Shown: one piece after another, positions 1 to 8,952 of the stretch
Numbering within the stretch: position 1 is the first letter of the stretch
How the letters are laid out: every line of letters begins with the position of its first letter
DNA from: BPGX01 sp037447455
Lineage (GTDB): Bacteria > Bacteroidota > Bacteroidia > B-17B0 > Aurantibacillaceae
Assembly (NCBI GenBank): GCA_037447455.1
Contig: JBBIGQ010000007.1
Span: 1 to 64,000, forward strand
Direction: 5' to 3'
Length of the DNA stretch: 64,000 nt
Position numbers and translations under genes: made by a program
The notes under the pieces: generated by a model
Databases searched by the model: none
Told to the model about the DNA's origin: nothing
What the model saw: the letters and a program-made list of their open reading frames with translations, nothing else

Positions 1-102
1 TTCACTATATTATAAGTTTATTTTTTAGACAAAAGTCAATTTTTAACAGATAAATTAACATTTATTAACTTTGTATTAACAGTTTAATCAATATACATTT
101 CC

Positions 103-110
103 TAAATTTG
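103..110 (+). promoter_or_regulatory. Probable -7 promoter box of phaE-like gene, copy 1
   Basis: TAAATTTG matches the Bacteroidota -7 consensus TAnnTTTG and ends 28 bases before the ATG. The identical box of copy 2 is at 1834-1841. No clear -33 element was identified. Confidence 0.6.
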
Positions 111-138
111 CGGTCGCAAAAACTAAAAACTTAAATTT

Positions 139-1497
139 ATGAAGACAAACAATGCTTTCGTGGATGCGCTGATAGAGAGTCAAAGTCAGGCATTAAACAA
201 TTGGCTGGAAGCCACACAAAAAATGCAAAATGCTATTACTACCGGTAATGCAGCAACAGAAGGTCCTTCCATTTATAAAGGGTGGTTGGAAAAACAAATG
301 GCCCTGACAGGTGGAACCATTTCTAAATTAAATGAAACTTCCACAACGCCACAAAATCAAGTGCAGGACTTTTTCAAAAACTGGTTTCAGTCCCAAATGG
401 ATTATGTAAAAAAAATTACGGACTTTAATCAAAGCTTGTACAGTAGTTGGGCTAATTTTGGCAAACCGGCCAATGATTACATTTCTACTTTTTCATCTTT
501 GAATAACCAATGGACCAACTTGTATAACGAGTGGGTAAAAGCAACAACGACTACTTTCGAAACATATCAGTCGGCTTTCAAAGGGGCTTTCAACAAAAAC
601 ATTTTTCAGGAAATGCTTCAAAGCAATCAATTATTCAATGCGTTCAAAGAACTCTACACACCAATTTTTGAAGCATTCCAAAAAGGTGAATACAAACCAG
701 ATCTTTTTAAGCAATTCTACGATGTTGAAACCTATAAGAAATTAACTGATAAAATTTTCGGCGGGTTGTTTAATACAACTCCTGATTTGAAAACTTTTTT
801 TGACAATGCGATGTCTCAAATCCACAATTATTTTACTACTCACAATTCTTTAAGAGAACAATACACCAATTATTACAAAAAATTATTTGAATCCTATCCA
901 CAACTCTTTACTGGTGATTACAATCAAATCAAAGAACTTTACAACAAGTATGGCAGCATTTACTTTGAAAACTTCAAACCTTTATTGAATTTAATTAATA
1001 ACCCAAAAGATAAAGAAGTTTTAAGTGAAACTTTAAGTTTGATGGATAAAATTGCTCAGTATTCCATTAAACAAGCTGAGATGTCTGCTGATATCAATCT
1101 AAAAATATATCAGGCATTAGAAAAACTGGCTGCAAAATACAGCAAAAAAATGGTGGGAGCAGACGCGGCCGCTTTAGCAAAATTGGATTACAAGGCCATC
1201 TACAACGAATGGTTAAAAGAATCGGATGAATTGCTGACAGAACTTTTTGCTACGGAATCATTTTCAAAATTAAAAGCAGAAGTGTTGAATTTAAGTATGG
1301 ATATTAAGACCTACTTTGAAAAACAAATGGAAAAATATCTTGAATTGTATCCAGTTGCTAAAACATCTGAACTTGAAGAGGTGTACAAGTTTATTCATGA
1401 CTTGAAAAAACAAATTAAGTCATTAGAACAAAAATTAGAACTTTTGATAGAAGAAGAAAAGAAAACTACTTCAACGAAAAAACAAGCTGTTAAGTAA
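139..1497 (+). CDS. PhaE-like PHA synthase subunit, copy 1
   Basis: A 452-residue, mostly helical soluble protein without signal peptide or membrane segment. It resembles the PHA_synth_III_E family (PhaE, the non-catalytic subunit of class III polyhydroxyalkanoate synthase). The N-terminal half is rich in Trp/Gln/Phe amphipathic helices (for example FFKNWFQSQMDYVKK). The C-terminal third has the family layout: an AIYNEWLKESDELLTELF-type helix, then a terminal coiled coil (VYKFIHDLKKQIKSLEQKLE) and a Lys-rich tail. PhaE activates PhaC and coats the polymer granule; no phaC lies in this window, so the partner must be elsewhere. The gene has its own promoter and terminator, making it monocistronic. 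The protein is identical to copy 2. A phasin-like granule protein is the alternative. Confidence 0.72.
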   Translation: MKTNNAFVDALIESQSQALNNWLEATQKMQNAITTGNAATEGPSIYKGWLEKQMALTGGTISKLNETSTTPQNQVQDFFKNWFQSQMDYVKKITDFNQSLYSSWANFGKPANDYISTFSSLNNQWTNLYNEWVKATTTTFETYQSAFKGAFNKNIFQEMLQSNQLFNAFKELYTPIFEAFQKGEYKPDLFKQFYDVETYKKLTDKIFGGLFNTTPDLKTFFDNAMSQIHNYFTTHNSLREQYTNYYKKLFESYPQLFTGDYNQIKELYNKYGSIYFENFKPLLNLINNPKDKEVLSETLSLMDKIAQYSIKQAEMSADINLKIYQALEKLAAKYSKKMVGADAAALAKLDYKAIYNEWLKESDELLTELFATESFSKLKAEVLNLSMDIKTYFEKQMEKYLELYPVAKTSELEEVYKFIHDLKKQIKSLEQKLELLIEEEKKTTSTKKQAVK

Positions 1498-1526
1498 AAC
1501 GTAGTAAGTTATAAAAATGCTTAAAG

Positions 1527-1560
1527 GCCCTTCCAAAAGAACTTTTTGGAAGGGCTTTTT
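1527..1560 (+). terminator. Rho-independent terminator after phaE-like copy 1
   Basis: A perfect 12-bp stem (GCCCTTCCAAAA at 1527-1538 with 1544-1555), a 5-base loop and a following T run. It lies 30 bases after the stop codon. Confidence 0.9.
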
Positions 1561-1611
1561 ATTTATTAAGAGCAATCTTTTTTGTAATTTTGTCCTTCTT
1601 AATTACCGTCA

Positions 1612-1746
1612 TTGAAAGACAAGTATATCCATATATTACTTTTATTTTGCTGTTCTGTAGTATTGTCATTCCAGATAAAATTGCAGTTTTATTACGGCTC
1701 TATCATGGAATTCGGGAAAAACAGAATACAGTTCACTATATTATAA
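1612..1746 (+). pseudogene. Truncated 5' end of the outer-membrane propeller protein gene
   Basis: The first 40 codons of the gene at 3343-6687 are repeated here, from the TTG start at 1612 to the duplication junction at 1731. Translation then runs into phaE upstream DNA and stops at 1744-1746, giving a 44-residue product. It keeps the promoter box (TAATTTTG, 1585-1592) and the whole signal peptide, so a short exported peptide could be made. Residue 24 is Leu here and Ser in the complete gene. Confidence 0.85.
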
Positions 1747-1833
1747 GTTTATTTTTTAGACAAAAGTCAATTTTTAACAGATAAATTAACATTTATTAAC
1801 TTTGTATTAACAGTTTAATCAATATACATTTCC

Positions 1834-1841
1834 TAAATTTG
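1834..1841 (+). promoter_or_regulatory. Probable -7 promoter box of phaE-like gene, copy 2
   Basis: TAAATTTG, identical to the box of copy 1 and at the same distance from the start codon. The duplication carried the promoter with the gene, so both copies should be transcribed. Confidence 0.6.
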
Positions 1842-1869
1842 CGGTCGCAAAAACTAAAAACTTAAATTT

Positions 1870-3228
1870 ATGAAGACAAACAATGCTTTCGTGGATGCGC
1901 TGATAGAGAGTCAAAGTCAGGCATTAAACAATTGGCTGGAAGCCACACAAAAAATGCAAAATGCTATTACTACCGGTAATGCAGCAACAGAAGGTCCTTC
2001 CATTTATAAAGGGTGGTTGGAAAAACAAATGGCCCTGACAGGTGGAACCATTTCTAAATTAAATGAAACTTCCACAACGCCACAAAATCAAGTGCAGGAC
2101 TTTTTCAAAAACTGGTTTCAGTCCCAAATGGATTATGTAAAAAAAATTACGGACTTTAATCAAAGCTTGTACAGTAGTTGGGCTAATTTTGGCAAACCGG
2201 CCAATGATTACATTTCTACTTTTTCATCTTTGAATAACCAATGGACCAACTTGTATAACGAGTGGGTAAAAGCAACAACGACTACTTTCGAAACATATCA
2301 GTCGGCTTTCAAAGGGGCTTTCAACAAAAACATTTTTCAGGAAATGCTTCAAAGCAATCAATTATTCAATGCGTTCAAAGAACTCTACACACCAATTTTT
2401 GAAGCATTCCAAAAAGGTGAATACAAACCAGATCTTTTTAAGCAATTCTACGATGTTGAAACCTATAAGAAATTAACTGATAAAATTTTCGGCGGGTTGT
2501 TTAATACAACTCCTGATTTGAAAACTTTTTTTGACAATGCGATGTCTCAAATCCACAATTATTTTACTACTCACAATTCTTTAAGAGAACAATACACCAA
2601 TTATTACAAAAAATTATTTGAATCCTATCCACAACTCTTTACTGGTGATTACAATCAAATCAAAGAACTTTACAACAAGTATGGCAGCATTTACTTTGAA
2701 AACTTCAAACCTTTATTGAATTTAATTAATAACCCAAAAGATAAAGAAGTTTTAAGTGAAACTTTAAGTTTGATGGATAAAATTGCTCAGTATTCCATTA
2801 AACAAGCTGAGATGTCTGCTGATATCAATCTAAAAATATATCAGGCATTAGAAAAACTGGCTGCAAAATACAGCAAAAAAATGGTGGGAGCAGACGCGGC
2901 CGCTTTAGCAAAATTGGATTACAAGGCCATCTACAACGAATGGTTAAAAGAATCGGATGAATTGCTGACAGAACTTTTTGCTACGGAATCATTTTCAAAA
3001 TTAAAAGCAGAAGTGTTGAATTTAAGTATGGATATTAAGACCTACTTTGAAAAACAAATGGAAAAATATCTTGAATTGTATCCAGTTGCTAAAACATCTG
3101 AACTTGAAGAGGTGTACAAGTTTATTCATGACTTGAAAAAACAAATTAAGTCATTAGAACAAAAATTAGAACTTTTGATAGAAGAAGAAAAGAAAACTAC
3201 TTCAACGAAAAAACAAGCTGTTAAGTAA
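1870..3228 (+). CDS. PhaE-like PHA synthase subunit, copy 2
   Basis: The same 452-residue protein as the gene at 139-1497, with no amino-acid difference. This is the copy in native context, followed directly by the complete outer-membrane protein gene. Family assignment rests on the C-terminal NEWLKESDELLTELF-like helix and the terminal coiled coil typical of PhaE (PHA_synth_III_E). Expected role: stimulating PhaC and associating with PHA granules in the cytoplasm. If both copies are real, the effect is gene dosage only, since coding and promoter sequences are the same. Confidence 0.72.
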   Translation: MKTNNAFVDALIESQSQALNNWLEATQKMQNAITTGNAATEGPSIYKGWLEKQMALTGGTISKLNETSTTPQNQVQDFFKNWFQSQMDYVKKITDFNQSLYSSWANFGKPANDYISTFSSLNNQWTNLYNEWVKATTTTFETYQSAFKGAFNKNIFQEMLQSNQLFNAFKELYTPIFEAFQKGEYKPDLFKQFYDVETYKKLTDKIFGGLFNTTPDLKTFFDNAMSQIHNYFTTHNSLREQYTNYYKKLFESYPQLFTGDYNQIKELYNKYGSIYFENFKPLLNLINNPKDKEVLSETLSLMDKIAQYSIKQAEMSADINLKIYQALEKLAAKYSKKMVGADAAALAKLDYKAIYNEWLKESDELLTELFATESFSKLKAEVLNLSMDIKTYFEKQMEKYLELYPVAKTSELEEVYKFIHDLKKQIKSLEQKLELLIEEEKKTTSTKKQAVK

Positions 3229-3257
3229 AACGTAGTAAGTTATAAAAATGCTTAAAG

Positions 3258-3291
3258 GCCCTTCCAAAAGAACTTTTTGGAAGGGCTTTTT
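3258..3291 (+). terminator. Rho-independent terminator after phaE-like copy 2
   Basis: The same 12-bp stem, 5-base loop and T run as at 1527-1560. It separates phaE from the outer-membrane protein gene, which has its own promoter box just downstream. Confidence 0.9.
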
Positions 3292-3315
3292 ATTTATTAA
3301 GAGCAATCTTTTTTG

Positions 3316-3323
3316 TAATTTTG
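3316..3323 (+). promoter_or_regulatory. Probable -7 promoter box of outer-membrane propeller protein
   Basis: TAATTTTG fits TAnnTTTG and ends 19 bases before the TTG start at 3343. The short leader helps decide that start, since no in-frame ATG precedes the signal peptide. Confidence 0.55.
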
Positions 3324-3342
3324 TCCTTCTTAATTACCGTCA

Positions 3343-6300
3343 TTGAAAGACAAGTATATCCATATATTACTTTTATTTTGCTGTTCTGTAGTATTGTCAT
3401 TCCAGATAAAATCGCAGTTTTATTACGGCTCTATCATGGAATTCGGGAAAAACAGAATACAGTACCAACCGTTTGACTGGACATATTTTGATGCCGATAA
3501 ATATAAAGTGTTTACATATCAGGGCGGGCAAGACATTGCAAAATATGTTTATGCCCAATTACCGTATATCATCAACAAGATTGAAAAACAACTGGATTAT
3601 CAGATAGAAGACAAATTATCGGTCATTGTTTACAATAATATCCACGATTTTTATCAATCCAATATCGGGTTACAATACGATGAAATCAACAATGTAGCCG
3701 GAAATACAAAAATTATTGGGGATAAAATTTTTGTGTATTTTGATGGAAGTTTGGAAAAATTAAAACAGGATTTACGTTATGCTGTTGTCCAATGGATAAT
3801 CAATAAATATATTTATAGTGGTTCGGCAAAAGATGCTATTAAGAGCAATGCAATTATTACGTTACCAGAATGGTATATAAAAGGTTTAGCACAATTCATG
3901 GCAGAGGGCTGGAAAGTAAAGAATGATTTGGAATTGCTAGAACTGATGCGCACCAACACGGTAACAGATATTAAGTCATTGGAAGGCAAAGCGGCCCTTA
4001 TTGCCGGTCATGCTTTGTGGTATTACATTGCAGACATATACGGAGAAGCCAGCATTCCTAACATTGTGTATTTGACAAAGATTAATCATAATCCGGATGC
4101 TGCTTTTGTTTTTATTCTTGGAAATACTGTGAATGATGTGTTTTATGAAATGTTAGACGCCTACAATAAACATTACTTTAAAACCAAAGATAACACGCGT
4201 AAAGGTCATGATTCAACCGCCATCATTACAGTAAAACATAAGAAAAAAGAAGCCGTTGAAAAACTTATTGTTCACTCATCGGAGCAACAAGTAGCATTTG
4301 TAACCACTTATTTAGGTCAAAAAAAATTATACATTTATGATATAGAAACAAAAAAGAAAAAACGTCTTTTAAAATTATATCCTAAGTTGGAAAGAGAATA
4401 CGATACGTATTACCCACTTATTTCCTGGCATCCTAAAGCCAAGATTTTATTATCCATCTATGAGTATAAAAATATACTTTACTTGCATACCTTTGATGTG
4501 GAGAGTAAAGAAGAGTTTAAAAAGCCCATTACAGGTTTTGAAAAAATCATGAGCATTCATTACAGTAGTGATGGTAAAAAAATTGTGATGAGTGCTATTA
4601 AACAAGGGAAAGGGCAATCCGATATTTTTGTGTATACCATCAACAATGGCGGTGTTGAACAAATGACCAATGATATTTTTGACGATGAATATCCCGTTTT
4701 TGTTAATAATGATAAAGGCATTGTTTTTTCAAGTAACCGAACATCCGATACGTTAACCAAACAAGCCCCTTCTGACAATAGACGCTTTTTTAAACACTAT
4801 TCATCGTTTAAAGATTTGTTTTATACCAATTATCCATTAAAACCCAATGCATTAATACAAGTTACACACTCCCCCAACTTTAACGAATACAAACCCATTC
4901 CTTCTACTCAAAAAAGTAATGAATTTTATTTTTTAAGTGATGCCAATGGTTTTGTAAATATATTTATTGCTCAACCCGATAGTTTTATTTTAAGTGCAGA
5001 CACTTCTATTATCTATCAATATTTTTACAACACGTATCCAGTGTCTAATGTCAATTTTTTTATACGAGACCTTCAACAGGTGCATAATAATTTTTACTTC
5101 ACTATTTTATTTAATTCCGGTAAAATCAAATCATACAAAGAAAATTTTGCATTAATGAAATCCGATATTCAAAATTATTCATCTGCTAAAACACTAAAAC
5201 CTACCTGGATGCGGGCGTATGCCAGAAACTCCCTGATTACTCCGAATATTAAAGAAAAAAACTTATTTTATACGGCGCCCGAAGCGACTACAACTGCACC
5301 TTCTACACTTTCTCCGCAAGAGGACTTGAATAATAAAAAAGGTATTGATTTTGAAAACTATTCTTTTGAAGAAACCACTAGAACAAATCCTGTACCTAAA
5401 GATTCTGTCAAAAAAAATAAAGAAACGAAACAGATTACAACCGATAAAACGCCTTCAACTCCTGCATTTTCAGCCAACTATTCGTTTCCGATACAGCAGA
5501 ATTATTTCACCACATTTTATGTCGATCATGTATTAACCCAATTAAACAATAGTTTTTTATTCCCAACATATCAACGTTTTACAGGTGGTTTTGCACCTGT
5601 TTACTTAAACCCCGGATTTAATTTTATTACTAAAATTGGTTTAAATGATTTGTTTGAAAATAGAAATATTATTGCTGGTTTTAGAATTGGTAGTACCTTA
5701 GATAATGAGTTTTTATTAGGATACGAATACAGAAAAAATCTTTACGATCATCAGTGGTTAGTGCATCGTCAAACTTTTATTAAAATCAAAGATTTTTACG
5801 GGAATCTCGCAAAAGTTATTTCATATAACGGAAGATACACAGTGAAGTATCCCTTTAATGAAGTTTTATCATTAAGAACATCTATTCAATATAGAAATGA
5901 TGAGATAATCTATTTGTCGGTAAGTAATGATGCTCTGCCTCGACCCAATGAAACCGACCGTTATGCCGGAGGAAAAATAGAGTTAGTATTCGATAACAGC
6001 CGATACAGAGACCTTAATTTATACGAAGGTTGGCGTGGAAAAACATGGATAGAATATATGCAAAAGATAGAAAATACTACCCACAATCTCATTACTTATG
6101 GTTTTGATATTCGGAATTATTGGAGAATACACAAGTATTTGTATTGGTGTAATCGTCTTGCTTATGGCGGATCATTGGGCACAGATAAATTAGTTTATTA
6201 TTTAGGTGGGGTAGATAATTGGTTTACACCAAGATTTGATAACAGCATAAATATCGTGCATTCTAATGAATATCAATTTCAAACATTAGCTACCAACATG

Positions 6301-6687
6301 AGAGGATTTCAACAAAATATTCGTAATGGAAATAATTTTGTAGTATTGAACAGTGAATTGCGTTCTCCGTTTATTCGTTATTTATTCAGAGATATTCGGT
6401 CAGAATTTTGGCGAACTTTTCAGGGGATTCTTTTTACGGATATTGGCGCCGCCTGGTATGGTTGGAATCCTACCAGCGAAGAAAACACGATTAATAAAAA
6501 TGTCTACAACTTTAATCCGTTTATTATCACTGTTTATAATTACAAAAATCCACTGGTGGGATCTTTTGGTTTTGGTTTTCGTGGAAAACTATTGGGTTAT
6601 TTTATGCGATTAGATTTTGGTTGGGGGATAGATGATGGGAAAGTGTTGCCGAATATCAATTACTTTTCTATTGCTACTGATTTTTGA
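3343..6687 (+). CDS. Outer-membrane protein: peptidase-MA-like region, TolB-like propeller, surface-antigen barrel
   Basis: A protein of 1114 residues starting at TTG. A signal peptide (residues 1-25, hydrophobic IHILLLFCCSVVLSF) confirms the start. Residues about 50-280 resemble the peptidase-MA-like (gluzincin) fold seen in Bacteroidota proteins of this build, including LPEWYIKGLAQFMAEGW, but with no HExxH zinc site, so it is probably not catalytic. Residues about 300-560 are a PD40/TolB-type beta-propeller (SWHPKAKILLS, SSDGKKIVMSA). A Thr/Lys-rich linker near 650-700 leads to a C-terminal beta-barrel of the bacterial surface antigen type (MRGFQQNIRNGNNFVVLNSELR, GFGFRGKLLGYFMRLDFGWG) ending in Phe. 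I infer an outer-membrane protein with a periplasmic or surface propeller; its function is unknown. Confidence 0.7.
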   Translation: MKDKYIHILLLFCCSVVLSFQIKSQFYYGSIMEFGKNRIQYQPFDWTYFDADKYKVFTYQGGQDIAKYVYAQLPYIINKIEKQLDYQIEDKLSVIVYNNIHDFYQSNIGLQYDEINNVAGNTKIIGDKIFVYFDGSLEKLKQDLRYAVVQWIINKYIYSGSAKDAIKSNAIITLPEWYIKGLAQFMAEGWKVKNDLELLELMRTNTVTDIKSLEGKAALIAGHALWYYIADIYGEASIPNIVYLTKINHNPDAAFVFILGNTVNDVFYEMLDAYNKHYFKTKDNTRKGHDSTAIITVKHKKKEAVEKLIVHSSEQQVAFVTTYLGQKKLYIYDIETKKKKRLLKLYPKLEREYDTYYPLISWHPKAKILLSIYEYKNILYLHTFDVESKEEFKKPITGFEKIMSIHYSSDGKKIVMSAIKQGKGQSDIFVYTINNGGVEQMTNDIFDDEYPVFVNNDKGIVFSSNRTSDTLTKQAPSDNRRFFKHYSSFKDLFYTNYPLKPNALIQVTHSPNFNEYKPIPSTQKSNEFYFLSDANGFVNIFIAQPDSFILSADTSIIYQYFYNTYPVSNVNFFIRDLQQVHNNFYFTILFNSGKIKSYKENFALMKSDIQNYSSAKTLKPTWMRAYARNSLITPNIKEKNLFYTAPEATTTAPSTLSPQEDLNNKKGIDFENYSFEETTRTNPVPKDSVKKNKETKQITTDKTPSTPAFSANYSFPIQQNYFTTFYVDHVLTQLNNSFLFPTYQRFTGGFAPVYLNPGFNFITKIGLNDLFENRNIIAGFRIGSTLDNEFLLGYEYRKNLYDHQWLVHRQTFIKIKDFYGNLAKVISYNGRYTVKYPFNEVLSLRTSIQYRNDEIIYLSVSNDALPRPNETDRYAGGKIELVFDNSRYRDLNLYEGWRGKTWIEYMQKIENTTHNLITYGFDIRNYWRIHKYLYWCNRLAYGGSLGTDKLVYYLGGVDNWFTPRFDNSINIVHSNEYQFQTLATNMRGFQQNIRNGNNFVVLNSELRSPFIRYLFRDIRSEFWRTFQGILFTDIGAAWYGWNPTSEENTINKNVYNFNPFIITVYNYKNPLVGSFGFGFRGKLLGYFMRLDFGWGIDDGKVLPNINYFSIATDF

Positions 6688-6753
6688 TGGTGTAATACGA
6701 AGAGAATTCAGTAAGTATTGTCAATACGATGAAGTTCAACAAGCGTTTAGACA

Positions 6754-7944
6754 TTATTTAATCACCCCTAATTCCTTACCTACTTTTTCAAAAGCGGCAA
6801 TGGCTTTATCCAAATGTTCTTTTTCGTGAGCCGCAGAAAGTTGTACTCTTATCCTTGCCTGACCTTTGGGCACCACAGGATAAAAGAAACCAATCACATA
6901 AATGCCTTCTTCTAATAATTTATCTGCAAAAATTTGAGACAACTTTGCATCATAAAGCATGATTGGAACAATGGCACTTTCTCCATCTTTAATTTCTAAA
7001 CCAATAGATTTAATGCCTTTTTTGAAATAATTGATATTCCATTCTAATTTATCCCTTAATTCTGTAGTTTGACTCAACAAATCAAACACGGCAATGGATG
7101 CACCGACAATATGTGGTGCAAGCGAGTTGCTGAATAAATAAGGTCTGGAACGTTGCCGAAGCATTTCAATAATTTCTTTTCTTCCAGTGGTAAAGCCACC
7201 CATGGCGCCACCTAATGCTTTACCTAATGTCCCTGTGATGATGTCTACACGTCCCATTACATTTTTTAATTCAATAGTTCCCCGTCCTGTTTTCCCAATA
7301 AATCCGGTGGCATGGCTTTCATCTACCATCACCAATGCATTGTATTTCTCGGCCAAGTCGCAGATTTTATCCAATGGGGCTACATAACCATCCATACTGA
7401 ATACACCGTCGGTCACAATAATACGAAAACGTTGTGCCTGTGCTTTTTTCAGTTGTTCTTCCAAATCATTCATGTCGCAATTTTTGTAGCGGTAACGTTG
7501 TGCCTTGCATAACCTTACACCATCAATGATAGAGGCATGGTTTAGTTCATCTGATATAATAGCATCTTCTTCTGTAAAGAGGGGCTCAAATACACCGCCA
7601 TTGGCATCAAAGCACGCAGCATATAAAATAGTGTCTTCGGTTCCAAGGAATTCAGCAATTTTTCTTTCTAATTCTTTATGAATGTCTTGAGTGCCGCAGA
7701 TAAAACGCACGCTGCTCATTCCGTAGCCACGGGTCTTAAGAGTTTTTTTAGCGGCTTCTTTGACTTTTGGATGAGAAGATAATCCAAGATAATTATTAGC
7801 ACAAAAAATAATGACTTCTTTGCCATCGGCTAATTTTACGACTGCACCTTGTTCAGAAGCAATAATTCGTTCTCTTTTGAAGAGCCCGCTTTCTTCAATT
7901 TCGTTTAGTTGTTTTTGAAGATGATTTTGAAATGCGCCGTACAT
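6754..7944 (-). CDS. kbl: Glycine C-acetyltransferase (2-amino-3-ketobutyrate CoA ligase)
   Basis: A 396-residue PLP enzyme of the alpha-oxoamine synthase family, normal length for Kbl. Recognisable segments: CANNYLGLSSHP, GYGMSSVRFICGTQDIHKELE, DELNHASIIDGVRLCKA, the VMVDESHATG cofactor-binding motif and the Schiff-base lysine in TGTLGKALGGAMGG. It cleaves 2-amino-3-ketobutyrate with CoA to glycine and acetyl-CoA, or runs in reverse, in threonine breakdown. It starts 4 bases after the epimerase gene at 7949-8923 and so ends a three-gene reverse-strand operon. The neighbour is not a threonine dehydrogenase. Related synthases (BioF, serine palmitoyltransferase) are less likely given the SSVRFICGTQ segment. 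Confidence 0.93.
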   Translation of the reverse strand: MYGAFQNHLQKQLNEIEESGLFKRERIIASEQGAVVKLADGKEVIIFCANNYLGLSSHPKVKEAAKKTLKTRGYGMSSVRFICGTQDIHKELERKIAEFLGTEDTILYAACFDANGGVFEPLFTEEDAIISDELNHASIIDGVRLCKAQRYRYKNCDMNDLEEQLKKAQAQRFRIIVTDGVFSMDGYVAPLDKICDLAEKYNALVMVDESHATGFIGKTGRGTIELKNVMGRVDIITGTLGKALGGAMGGFTTGRKEIIEMLRQRSRPYLFSNSLAPHIVGASIAVFDLLSQTTELRDKLEWNINYFKKGIKSIGLEIKDGESAIVPIMLYDAKLSQIFADKLLEEGIYVIGFFYPVVPKGQARIRVQLSAAHEKEHLDKAIAAFEKVGKELGVIK

Positions 7945-7948
7945 AGAT

Positions 7949-8923
7949 TTATTTTTTGATTATTAAAGAATGGTTGAGATAATATTTTAATGTTTTATAA
8001 ATGCCTTCTTCAAAGAAAACTTTGGGGTGATAGTTTAATAATTTTTTTGCTTTGGAAATATCCGCTAAGGATTCAACAATATCGCCTTTTCTTGGTTCTG
8101 TGTATATAGGTTTTTGTCTGTAATTTAATTTATCAGATAAAATTTGAAACACTTCATTGATGCTGATATTTTGCTGACAACCGATGTTAAATACTTCGCC
8201 GAAAGTTTCTTGCTTTTTATGAAGTATGGCTTCTAATGCTTTGATATTGGCATTTACCACATTTTCAATATAAGTAAAATCTCTTTTTTGCTGACCGGTT
8301 CCATGAATGTATACGAGTTCGTTATTCAACATTTTTTGAATAAAAATAGGAATAGCGGCAGCATAAGGCCCATTGGGGTTTTGACGAGGGCCAAACACAT
8401 TAAAATATCTTAATCCAATAGATGGCAATTGAAATAATTTCCAAAAAACCTGTGCGTATAATTCATTGGTAATTTTAGTTACAGCATAAGGAGAGAGGGG
8501 GTTCCCTGTTTTATCTTCTACTTTGGGGAGGTGCATATCATCGCCATAAACAGAAGATGAGGAAGCATAAATAATACCTTTGATGTGGTGTTCTTTAGAC
8601 GATTGTAAGATGTTCAAAAAACCGGTAGAATTGTCTAAATGCGTGTGGAGTGGGTTTTCAATGCTTCTGTTGACAGAGCCGAGTGCTGCTAGATGAAAAA
8701 TGAAATCTACTTTTGGTAAAACCGTATTTAATAGTTCAGGATTGTTTATATCGCCTTGAATCCATTCAACATTTCTAAGATGTTTAATATTTTCAGTAGA
8801 ACTTGTAGACAGGTTGTCAATAATTATTACTTTACCATTTTGATTTGTTAGGAACTCCGCAATGTGTGAACCAATAAAACCTGCACCACCAGTAATCAGA
8901 TAAGTATATTTTGAAATGTCCAT
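7949..8923 (-). CDS. NAD-dependent UDP-sugar 4-epimerase-like protein (WbpP/TviC type)
   Basis: A 324-residue extended SDR. It has an N-terminal Rossmann motif GGAGFIGSH, the SSSSVYGD segment followed by catalytic YAVTK (Tyr-xxx-Lys), and the WbpP-like stretch LRYFNVFGPRQNPNG. That stretch points to UDP-GlcNAc or UDP-GlcNAcA C4 epimerisation rather than UDP-glucose epimerisation. The enzyme is cytoplasmic and supplies a nucleotide sugar for surface glycans. It lies 29 bases after the dTDP-glucose dehydratase gene and 4 bases before kbl. Exact substrate cannot be decided from sequence; a UDP-glucuronate decarboxylase-like role is the main alternative. Confidence 0.8.
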   Translation of the reverse strand: MDISKYTYLITGGAGFIGSHIAEFLTNQNGKVIIIDNLSTSSTENIKHLRNVEWIQGDINNPELLNTVLPKVDFIFHLAALGSVNRSIENPLHTHLDNSTGFLNILQSSKEHHIKGIIYASSSSVYGDDMHLPKVEDKTGNPLSPYAVTKITNELYAQVFWKLFQLPSIGLRYFNVFGPRQNPNGPYAAAIPIFIQKMLNNELVYIHGTGQQKRDFTYIENVVNANIKALEAILHKKQETFGEVFNIGCQQNISINEVFQILSDKLNYRQKPIYTEPRKGDIVESLADISKAKKLLNYHPKVFFEEGIYKTLKYYLNHSLIIKK

Positions 8924-8952
8924 AAAGTATTGTCAAGAATTAGCTAATAGAA

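Larger units (their letters stand above)
1..3463. repeat. Direct tandem duplication, period 1731 bp, two copies
   Basis: Bases 1-1731 recur at 1732-3462. I found one difference, T at 1682 against C at 3413 (approximate bases), and the identity ends at 3463/3464. Each unit holds the phaE-like promoter, the whole phaE-like gene, its terminator, and the promoter plus first 40 codons of the following outer-membrane protein gene. At the junction (about 1731/1732) the start of that gene is joined to DNA upstream of phaE. Only one copy of the downstream gene is complete. The left edge of the window coincides exactly with the left edge of the unit, so a contig-end artefact is a real possibility. Confidence 0.95.

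Noticed and set aside
1590..1784. A 64-codon ORF spanning the duplication junction
   Set aside because: It is out of frame with the known gene start it overlaps, begins at TTG and is created by the junction. The true fragment is at 1612-1746.
7949..8923. Threonine dehydrogenase partner of kbl
   Set aside because: Bacteroidota kbl can sit beside an SDR-type threonine dehydrogenase, but this SDR has WbpP-like motifs (RYFNVFGPRQNPNG) and lies downstream of rfbB, so a sugar epimerase fits better.
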